A stretch of DNA of 64,000 nt, from positions 4,982,001 to 5,046,000 of the forward strand of contig NC_065878.1 of NCBI RefSeq assembly GCF_933775445.1, read 5' to 3'. The notes beneath the pieces are model-generated. The model ran no database searches and was not told the DNA's origin. It worked only from the letters and a program-made list of their open reading frames with translations. The DNA is from Argentina anserina (lineage: Eukaryota > Streptophyta > Magnoliopsida > Rosales > Rosaceae). Below are positions 55,026 through 64,000 of the stretch, piece by piece. The position numbers and the translations under genes were made by a program. Every line of letters starts with the position of its first letter. Within the stretch, counting starts at the first letter, position 1.

Positions 55026-57158
55026 ATGGAGCCTCCCAATGGTATTGATAAGTCGAGGGTTTTGGATGTTAAACCTCTGCGTACTTTGACCCCGGTGTTT
55101 CCAGCCGGCGGTCAGGCCCCTAACTTTGGTTGCATGCCTCCCTTTGGCCATACCCCTAATGGGTTTTCGCCTTTTTACCCATTTAATGCACCACCACAAG
55201 CCACTCAACAAGCACCAGATCTCAATAATCATGTGAATCATACCGGAATGCAGACACCAGTTGGTCACATGCCGGCTCCACTTCGGTCGTATAGAGCCCC
55301 GAACCCGTCTGCAGGACTGCCCCATGACTTTCCGGAGGAGTCCAATGGAGATAGGGAGTCGTCAATGGGTGGGACGGGTGACGAAGATGGGTATTTTGAT
55401 GGTCATAAGGACGTGTCTGCTCACCGTGGTTCCAGTTCAGCTCGAAAGACTAACAGAGCTAGTTCATCTCGTAAGAAGGTTAGGAAACGTGGAGATGCTG
55501 ATGCATTATTTTTTCCTGGAAACAAAGGATCAGGGGTGAACTTTGTTTCTGTGATCAGTCCAACTCAACTGGAAGATGGTAACATTGAGTTGGTCAATTA
55601 TGTACTCATGAACTTTGATGCTGTCAGGAGAAGAATCTGCCAGATTGAAGATACCAAGGAAAAGAATACCGACTCCATTAAGCGTGCAGATTTAAAAGCT
55701 GGTAATATTGCAATGACCAAAAAGGTTCGAACAAACATGAGGAGGAGAATTGGAGCTGTCCCTGGAGTTGGGATTGGGGACATTTTCTTTTTCAGGATGG
55801 AAATGTGTGTGGTGGGATTACATGCTCCATCAATGGCGGGTATTGATTACATGACTCTCAAGGGTGATTTGGAAAAAGATCCCATAGCCTTGAGCATAGT
55901 TTCTTCAGGAGGCTACGAGGATGACACAGATAGCAGTGATGTTTTGATATATAGTGGTCAGGGTGGTAATACCAACAACAAAGATAAGCTGATGGCTGTC
56001 ACTGATCAGAAGCTTGAAAGAGGAAATCTTGCTCTTGAGAGAAGCCTGCACCGTGGCAATGAAGTAAGAGTGATTCGAGGGTTGAAAGATGATACAACTC
56101 CAAATTCCAAGGTCTATATCTATGATGGCCTGTACAAAATCCAAGAGTCATGGATGGAGAGGGGAAAATCTGGTGGTAACATGTTCAAGTACAAGATAGT
56201 GAGAGTGCCTGGACAACCAGATGCCTTCTCAGTTCTGCAAACAATCCGGAAGTGGAAGGACGGGACTTCATCAAGGCCTGGGCTTGTTCTCCCAGACCTC
56301 ACTTCAGCTGCTGAACGTATACCTGTTTCCCTCGTAAATGAAGTTGACAACGAGAAGGGGCCTGCTTATTTCACATATTTCCCTTCACTCAAGTATTCCA
56401 AATCTTTCACTTTAATGCAGCCTTCTCTAGGTTGCAATTGTCGTAGTGCATGCCTCCCAGGTGATATGAATTGCTCCTGCATTCAAAATAATGAGGGTGA
56501 ATTTCCTTACACTGGTAATGGGATTCTAGTTAGCCGCAAACAGTTGGTGTATGAATGTGGTTCTTCATGTCCATGCGCTCCTAACTGCAAAAACCGGGTA
56601 TCCCAAGGTGGTTTAAAAGTGCGCTTGGAAGTGTTCAGGACAAAGGATAGGGGCTGGGGCCTATGGTCATGGGATCCTATTCGTGCTGGTACCTTTATAT
56701 GTGAGTATGCTGGTGAAGTTATAGATGAACTGAAATTCAAAAATAAAGGGTACGAAGGCGAAACTGATGAGTTTATCTTTGATACAAGGCGTGATTATAA
56801 CCCCTTCAAGTGGAATTATGAACCTGGCTTGCTAGATGAGGAGAGTCCTAATGAGTCTGTCGAGGACTATAGCATCCCATATCCGCTGATCATAAGTGCC
56901 AAGAATGCTGGGAATGTATCTCGTTTTATCAATCACAGCTGTTCACCCAATGTCTTTTGGCAGCCAGTTCTATATGAACAGAACAACCAGTCTTTTCTCC
57001 ATATTGGGTTTTTTGCAATCAGACACATTCCTCCCTTGACAGAATTGACATATGATTATGGGATTTCAATGTCTGTTGAAGTGGACAATAACAATGGCCC
57101 CCATAGGAGAAAGAAATGCTTATGTGGATCCTCAAAATGCCGGGGTTATTTTGGCTGA
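55026..57158 (+). CDS. SUVH1: Histone H3K9 methyltransferase, SUVH1/SUVH3 type
   Basis: An intronless 710-residue protein. The start chosen is the ATG at 55026 (MEPPNGIDKSRVLDVKPLRT), which matches the conserved family N terminus; the frame is open two codons further upstream but without an ATG. A Pro/Gln-rich N terminus is followed by the SRA/YDG domain (about residues 243-395: VPGVGIGDIFFFRMEMCVVG, LIYSGQGGNTNN, VYIYDGLYKIQESW), which binds methylated DNA. The Cys-rich pre-SET (about 467-520: CNCRSACLPGDMNCSC, CGSSCPCAPNC) is next, then SET (about 530-676) with RFINHSCSPNVFWQ and ELTYDYG, and post-SET CLCGSSKCRGYFG. The domains are complete. In Arabidopsis, SUVH1 and SUVH3 act with DNAJ proteins to promote expression of methylated genes; assignment between the two paralogues is not possible here. 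Confidence 0.95.
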   Translation: MEPPNGIDKSRVLDVKPLRTLTPVFPAGGQAPNFGCMPPFGHTPNGFSPFYPFNAPPQATQQAPDLNNHVNHTGMQTPVGHMPAPLRSYRAPNPSAGLPHDFPEESNGDRESSMGGTGDEDGYFDGHKDVSAHRGSSSARKTNRASSSRKKVRKRGDADALFFPGNKGSGVNFVSVISPTQLEDGNIELVNYVLMNFDAVRRRICQIEDTKEKNTDSIKRADLKAGNIAMTKKVRTNMRRRIGAVPGVGIGDIFFFRMEMCVVGLHAPSMAGIDYMTLKGDLEKDPIALSIVSSGGYEDDTDSSDVLIYSGQGGNTNNKDKLMAVTDQKLERGNLALERSLHRGNEVRVIRGLKDDTTPNSKVYIYDGLYKIQESWMERGKSGGNMFKYKIVRVPGQPDAFSVLQTIRKWKDGTSSRPGLVLPDLTSAAERIPVSLVNEVDNEKGPAYFTYFPSLKYSKSFTLMQPSLGCNCRSACLPGDMNCSCIQNNEGEFPYTGNGILVSRKQLVYECGSSCPCAPNCKNRVSQGGLKVRLEVFRTKDRGWGLWSWDPIRAGTFICEYAGEVIDELKFKNKGYEGETDEFIFDTRRDYNPFKWNYEPGLLDEESPNESVEDYSIPYPLIISAKNAGNVSRFINHSCSPNVFWQPVLYEQNNQSFLHIGFFAIRHIPPLTELTYDYGISMSVEVDNNNGPHRRKKCLCGSSKCRGYFG

Positions 57159-59215
57159 TGGTTTCTGTAGTTTGTACCAACAGAGGAGGACAGTGCCAGC
57201 GAACATGGACACTGGTTAACAATGTTAGCATCCTTCACCATGTTTATTTATTTTAGAACCAAGCTTTTGTGATTTCTCTTTTGTATCTTTGAATCTCGGA
57301 TTGTTTAGTATGCAGGATACACCATGTATAAGTATTGAAGCTTGGGTTGACTTTAATTTTCTTGATGTATCTTTCCAACTTATATGTTTTAGGGTTATAG
57401 GTTTAGATGATTCTGGTACCGGCCTGTAGATGTGACCTGGTTATAGGTTTAGCCTCTTCATCTAAGTCTATGTTCTTGAACAACTTGGTGTAACTCCTTT
57501 ATCTTTCCACCTTCATGGAACACATGCTTGCTTAGTTTACTTTCGAGTTTAGGCTTTTCACTTCATCTTTAAAGCTTGTTGCCTGCAAACAGTATGAACG
57601 CTGGTATGGAGATGTGAGAAGAATTCATCTAAATTCACATACTGTTTGTTGGTTTTTAATCTATTCAAGTACTTTTGGGGTCCATTTAGCACAGTTTAAT
57701 AGTTATACTCCTTTTTCAGGTTATTCTGATACATGTAATCCGAAGCAAAGTTCTTTTGGTTATTCTAAACCAGACTGACTGTTCCTTATTTGATTTCAAG
57801 CATTCACTTTGTTTACAGGCCAAGTACTTTGTTCACCAAAACTTGTTTTAAATGTGGTTCTGTTGTCATCGAGATGCTTATTCTTCATCAGTTGAATAGA
57901 TGTTTGGATTTCTGTATTTCCAGAAAGTGCATTGGAAAGTTTTATGTTTTGTGTGGAGTGGTATTCTATGTAAAGACTGTTGAGTTTAAGAATATTTTGC
58001 TTGTCTAATAGCTAAAGTACTTTTAAGTTTTACTGATTGGTTCTTCATTGCCATCTAGCATTTATGATACTTATAGTGGAAGCCTGAGAAGGGTCTCAAT
58101 AACTTGGACTATTTTTGGATTTCTCGGTACTGATTTCTGCTGCTTTGCTTAAACTTATGCAAACGGAGTAGTTGTCCTTGAAGGTTTCTCTAAACCTTTA
58201 ACCGTTAACATTCACAAATGAAGGTGGTGGGAGATTGCATCTGTTTTTCTCTGTTTAAAAACGGGGTAGTTTCCTCTGTTTTACAATGTTTTCGAGTTTT
58301 TCAATTCTCCATCATCCTGTGAACTGGTCGTTGTCAAGTAATAATACAAATGTCTAGTTGTCAAAACATTATTGTGGCCGAGGGTGTGATCATGCCAGCA
58401 ATAAGGCACATAATCACAACAATTATGCACCCGTTAAGTTAAGTTTGCTTGGGTGAATAAGTTAAGCTTGCTCGGGCGACCTCCGGTGTTGCGCCCCTAA
58501 TACAGTCAGAGGAAACAGTACGAGGATATGAAGCGATCATATATGCTATGGTTCAAGACAAATATACACAAGCAGATTTGTTTAAATGGGTACTTACTGT
58601 TTATACTCTCACAGCATCATTTGCATGTATTGAGTTGAATTTCCATACAAAAAAGTAGCAAAGCATTATTCCGATAAATTGATAACATCTTCTGGTTACT
58701 ACTAGGGGTGTGAATCTGAGTTCATCAACAACATAGTGGAGCACAAATATTGTAGAAAATACAGCATAATATTAAGTTCGACTACTTTCATAAATAAGAT
58801 TATAGAACCAGTCATCCATAAGTTCGATTCACAAATCTATACTTACAAAGAATATGCCAATGAACCAAATGGAAATATAATCTACCCTTTAGCCATTGTG
58901 CATCATGTTCAGAGATTAACCCAATAACAGCCAATTCCCGCCATAACTGCAACCAAATAACTTTGACTATATTCCCATAATGCTCTAAATTTTTTCTCAA
59001 GGGGGATAATTCGATTACATGATTTACATCAAACATACAATCCTGAGATTTCTTTCCCGTTTGAATGAATATATAGAGGCAACTACAACTACAAATAATG
59101 CTTTCAATGAGTCAACAATAAAGTTGTTTGTTGTTGTTGTTGTTGCTTTGTAGTTCTTTTTGTTTTGGTTTTCTTGATGTGGATTGAACTAATTCCATGG
59201 TGTTTCCATGGTAAT
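57159..59215. other. SUVH 3' region and intergenic DNA
   Basis: SUVH and the ZIFL-type gene are convergent, so this holds both 3' untranslated regions. No gene was recognised. A (GTT)n microsatellite of about seven units lies at 59127-59147. Confidence 0.45.
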
Positions 59216-62200
59216 TCACCCCTGTCTATTTTCATGTACAATAAGAAATGGCTTACACGTCATGACAACTGCAACTAACTCCACCAGATTCAAGATGAAG
59301 AAAACCATCTGGATACCTGTAAGCAAAAACGCAGCAGTAAATTTTCAGAACCTTCAAAAATCAGTTGATACTTATAGTTAGTCTGATGTAGAAACATAAA
59401 TATTATCAAGCAACTGAATTATGAAAAGAAGGTGGTGAAAGTACATACAATATGCAAATTGAGATGATGAAAACAAGGTACATTTATTTCCTACTCTGAT
59501 TATGAATGACCTCTGAAAATGTACTGCATTATCTGACTATATTCACTTAAGCGATCTCTAATCTGATTCTTTGTTACTCAATAATAAACCACTATCCCCT
59601 CAAGATCTAGCTGAATACTTGCTGGAGTTTTTTGTTCGGCAGGAGCTACAGAGTGGTTATCATTTCCATTCCAAGTTTCCAACAAGCACAAACGATATAA
59701 TACAACAAAATAGATATTTGATGGCCAAGCATGCCAATACTTTGGCGTTGGGTTAGATTTGAGTTTCATTGGTACTGTGTTGTCTTCTGATTATGTAAAA
59801 TTAGCTCAGCCTTATGATACCAAGGGCCATCCAAGTATATTGGGGTCAAAAACTGTTCTAAATATGTAAACATATGATTTTCCAAGTCAATGGATGGAAA
59901 CAAAACTGTTAACTGGAAACATATCATTTTTGTAATAAGAACCAGTTACCCTAGAGCAGTAGAGCCTGGTAATCTAGATAACATAACTGCGTGATAAAAT
60001 AATAATATGTACCAGGTAGAAAGGAAGCATCCAGGCGTTTTTGTGCCCAAGAAAACCTGTTAAGAGAAAATCATAATCAACAAAGCCTTATTTGAAATAC
60101 CAAGACGTTGTAAAATATCTGACTGAGTATGATTTCAACTGTAAGCTGTATCAGGTGCTATTAAATTGTAATGCTGTGTGATTTCCTGGTGTCACAGCAT
60201 CAGTAATCTCAATAACATCACAGAAATAAACAACAGAAAATATCGACAACTGTAAGTAGACATCTAAATAGAGATTGCAATAACAAATAAAATATATGTC
60301 TTGTATAAATAATCACATAACAATTACTACAGATCCAGGGCATTATCACTAACTAGATTATGGATTCATACATCGAATTCAATTAAGATAATCAAAGACT
60401 TACACTGTACCACCACCAGCTGGACCAACTGCCTTGAACAGCGACATCAGAGTCATAGCAATTCCATTAGCAGCACCTCTTTGACGCTGGTCCTGTTGTG
60501 CAGTTAAGATCAGGTTAAGACACCTTCAGTTGAAGACCACTTATACATGATATGAAAATAGAAGGTAAAAAGTAAAATTACCACAGCTCTGTTTTGGAGA
60601 ATGAACAGGCCAGTGACGATCATGATCTAGTTACAAAGAAAGCTTTAAACGTCAGAAGAACATACAAATAGTTGACACATATCAGCTTCTGTGGTATAGC
60701 TAAGTGGATATTTGAAGTCCCATATGTACGTACAGATATGACATTTTTCGGCAGCGATGCAATATTTAACAGCACGGAGAGGGAAATCCCAGACAATAAT
60801 GCTATAAAGGGGTAGCTTGACAAAAGAGGTATACTCAAAACCTGCAAACAGGATTATGTGCTAGCTCAAATATTATAAAAAGGGAAACTGAAAATGCAAC
60901 CAAAGATTGGTGAGAGGATAATCCTCGAACTATCATATTAAAGAGGAGGTAAAACAAATGCAGTGAGGCAAGAGATAAGGATTACCCCTCCAATTCGAGC
61001 AATTCTTATAGGACCAAGCATCTTTTCCACATACGGGTACAGAGTAGTTTGAAAGACAAAAAGACCAAAACCTACAAGTTGATTTAGTTGTCAGAAATTT
61101 CCAACTACGTAGTATATTAAATGTTGTAAGTTGAATGATCAATTGCAGTAACTAGTATATATGGAATACAAAAGCTCATAATTCACATAAACCATCCCGA
61201 AATTTCATGCAAGTCCTTTTAAGCACCATGCATGCTATCTCAGGCAAATAGAGATAACATGCAGGTGATAGCTACAACTTTTTTGCTATTATAAGAAAGA
61301 CCATAAACTCCCCTATTTTGGTATGTGAGAAGCTAAGACAGAGTTTAGGCTTGTTTGTTTAGAATTCAAAGGGAAAAAATTTACAATTTCCAGCAATTAA
61401 CATTCACGTCAGCAGAGATCAATTTTATCCGTTACAGTAGTAAAAAGAAATTGTCCGTGATTGGCTTCAAAGGGTATTGCAATAATATAACAATAGATAC
61501 AATACGAGCAGTGCATCATGCCAACCAACTTCAAACCAATAACGTAGTTACTGTAATTAACAAAATCATTATGGGATGAATGGCCAATGAAGATGATAAT
61601 GTTACTTATATCATCTACACTAGAAACCTTCACAAGGAGTGGTATTTGATTCAAAGCAGTAACAGTAGTTACTATAATCAATAAAATAATCGTCTGCTAT
61701 TCAACTTCATTGTATATTGGTGACTGCTACTCTACGGGACAGTAGCCATCTTCTATTCATCTTAATAGGAGATTTGTGACTGCTTTCTGTAACTTCCATT
61801 CTTCTACCGGACACTAATCATCAAGCTTAAAGATCAAATACCCCTTTTACCTGGACACCAACTTACTGACCTGTTGATTTATACTAGTCCCTTCAAACGG
61901 AATAACTTTATCCCCAGATAGTATGACCCAGAGCTCCTGGTTTTCGAACTCCTGAATTCTAAAAGTTGGCCTGATGCATGTAATTCTGTTGTTCTTTTCT
62001 AATTGTCTGTGGGGCCGAAAATAACAAAACCAGAATAAGTTATCCTCCGATTTTCCATTCTCCATTTGATACATATATCCTTCAAGTTCAGCATGTACTT
62101 AAAGAGACAGATCTTACATTATTAGCATCCAATTGGGTTCAATAAGAACCAAGACAGGGTTTATTCATTTATTATACCCAACTTATGGTTTTGAGTCTAC

Positions 62201-63793
62201 TGGAACTAATGAAATTTCACTTGAATTACGATGTAGGTGTCTTAATGGTATATCATGTCTCCTTATCTTATTTCTGAAGTCCCTGGGAGTCTGTACATGT
62301 TATATGAAATGTGATCACGAAATGTCAAATAGTGCAGACATATCAATTGATTATTTGCTAAATGTGTAATGGGTAATACTAAAATTGGAGAAAATTAAAA
62401 GCCATTGAAATAGAAGGGGAGATATATTAACATGTGATCCCATTTTAGCAATGCAAAATGTGGATCAACCAATGAGCATAAGGAAATATTAAACAGTACC
62501 TGAGATTGCTAGAACTTCACCAACATCCTCAGTTGAGTAGCTTAAACCCCCTAACTTTCGAGGACTCTCCGCCCATAATGAGAATATCTGATTTTTTATT
62601 GACAGATAAAATGCACTTATTAGCCCATACTTGGATGGAAATGCTAGCAGACTATATATACAGTTGGAACCAAAATTAAAAATAAACATTACACCAGCAT
62701 TTTGTATGATAATTTGGCGTTGCTGTCATGCTAATACTGTTATAATTGAAGCACAAAAATCCTACAAGTCCTCAAACTAATTGAAGTTCTGTTGTATTTT
62801 TCATTATTTATTTTTTGTCCGCTCAGAGGTAAGACCAAACTATGTCCTGACTCTGCTACCAAAGTTCAAAGTATCATCGATACCAATGTAATAAAACTCC
62901 ATTTTGATCAAATGCAGCAATTAGAATTCTATGTCTCAGCAAGAAAGAGAATCTGAGAATGTTAAGCATTTTGTGCACTCATATTTCAAACCAATCAGAC
63001 TAAACTTGTACCAAAATTGCAAGAAACCATTCAAAGGAAGGAAACCAAATTTTATTTATTTATTTTTTTAAAAATTGTGGAAAGATCAATGTCTGCTAAC
63101 ATGAAAAAGGTACTAAATACCTCTGTGTAAGCCATGTCGTGGAGTGAAAAAACACAATAAACAATGATTGATGACATTAATGGCCAATTCTTCATGAGGT
63201 TTTCTTTAGGCTTTTGCTCTTCAGATTTTTGTTTCATTATATTTGCATCTGACCCACAGGATGCAAACTCCAATCCTTCAACAGAATTATCATGTGATCT
63301 GGCGTTTTCATTGTGATTGTGTAAAGTTTCCTGCAACCACTTAGATAAAAGATTAGTTGCTACTACTTGCAATTTCAATTAGTCTCTACGAGCCGTGCCA
63401 CATAATATATACTTTTAATTTATAAATTATAAAAATAAAATTAGAAAGGTCAGGGGGGAAATCAGAAATGGCCTTATAACCATGTTATGGACATAGTATA
63501 CAGGTGAATTAAATTATAATAGTCAAAGATATAGAGAGAAGATATGTACCGGCAGCCAGAAACATGCAATGGTTACTCCGAGAGCAAAAACCGAGATACA
63601 AAGGCAAGGTAAGAAGTATGGAAACCTGCATTACAGTTTCACATGTTGGAATATCATGGGGTAACAGTTGAACAAATTGCAAATGGTCAGACATGACCGT
63701 CTCACTTCCCATCACTTAAGGAATGAGTGTGAAACTCACTTACCTCCCAAATATAGAGTCCGGGGAAAATATAGCGGGATATTTCTCTGCTGG
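59216..63793 (-). CDS. ZIFL1: ZIFL1-type major facilitator transporter, 3' ten exons (5' part outside window)
   Basis: Exons in transcript order: 63744-63793, 63550-63625, 63121-63330, 62500-62587, 60986-61071, 60734-60841, 60582-60626, 60404-60492, 60013-60056, 59216-59316. All have GT/AG borders and compatible phases. The predicted peptide carries signatures of plant ZINC INDUCED FACILITATOR-LIKE transporters: [20 protein letters not shown], a hydrophilic central loop ([20 protein letters not shown]), [90 protein letters not shown] and [14 protein letters not shown], ending at TGA. About half of the twelve membrane segments are covered. The family moves nicotianamine or other zinc chelators, or K+ with effects on auxin transport, at vacuolar or plasma membranes. 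No lesion was seen. The choice between ZIF1, ZIFL1 and ZIFL2 is uncertain without the N terminus. Confidence 0.9.
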
Positions 63794-64000
63794 CTAAATT
63801 TAAAAACAATAATTTAGAAACATTTGATTTAGAGACAGGAGTCAAATAGCAAAACACAGAGCATACATATATGTCATCATTGGTGTCTAATAGCTCTAAC
63901 AGTCATATACTAAAAGAATGTGCTTTTTGCAAGCCCCAGAATAGGTCAGCGAGAAAAAATGGTTCTTATTTTCACCTTGTAGAATAATCTTTCACTGAAC
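63794..64000 (-). other. Intron of the ZIFL-type gene at the window edge
   Basis: The preceding exon is not identified within the remaining bases, so the gene continues beyond 64000. Confidence 0.6.

Noticed and set aside
1..64000. tRNA, rRNA or CRISPR features
   Set aside because: No cloverleaf with A and B boxes, no rRNA signature and no regularly spaced direct repeats were seen by eye. A tRNAscan run would be decisive.

Overview
This window looks like a euchromatic piece of a flowering-plant (eudicot) chromosome. The evidence is intron-bearing genes with GT/AG borders and plant-type products (MATH-coiled-coil, SUVH methyltransferase, ZIFL-type MFS transporter, plastid-type PURH), embedded in Ty3/gypsy and Ty1/copia retrotransposons and CACTA, fold-back and hAT-like DNA elements. 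A Rosaceae-like source is plausible from general character but is not proven by anything seen here. No bacterial, CRISPR, rRNA or tRNA feature was recognised.

Layout. 1-1030: AT-rich intergenic DNA. 1031-5426: a non-autonomous CACTA transposon with perfect 14-bp terminal inverted repeats, carrying intron-containing fragments of two unrelated host genes (nucleoporin NUP93 and an At4g02110-like BRCT protein). 5879-6824: a near-perfect palindrome with arms of about 465 bp. 7902-10464: an unrecognised minus-strand coding sequence split by a 2.3-kb solo LTR (8055-10361, TSD TCAAC). 11303-16972: a decayed Reina-like Ty3/gypsy chromovirus. 19108-21766: an apparently intact three-exon MATH-coiled-coil gene, minus strand. 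23292-32223: a young Ty1/copia element (185-bp LTRs, TSD TGCAC), itself split by another solo LTR (30406-31969, TSD GGCGG). 33581-44442: a composite in which the 3' part of a second copia element is fused in frame to the 5' part of a Ty3/gypsy element, with a third solo LTR (39119-41275) in the gypsy RT. 44460-45874: a Myb/homeodomain-like gene copy with frameshifts and a stop. 46263-46834: a hAT-like remnant. 48249-53008: a 12-exon purine-biosynthesis gene (PURH/ATIC) with two apparent frameshifts and a 21-nt deletion. 55026-57158: an intact, intronless SUVH1/3-type H3K9 methyltransferase gene with a spliced, uORF-containing leader. 59216-63793: the 3' ten exons of a ZIFL1-type transporter on the minus strand, running off the right edge.

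The host genes do not form a functional cluster; they are ordinary neighbours. The unusual content is in the mobile fraction: gene-fragment capture by a CACTA element, a solo-LTR family caught three times with target-site duplications, and a 1064-codon gypsy-copia fusion frame. All boundaries come from reading motifs, splice sites and repeats by eye; no database search was run.
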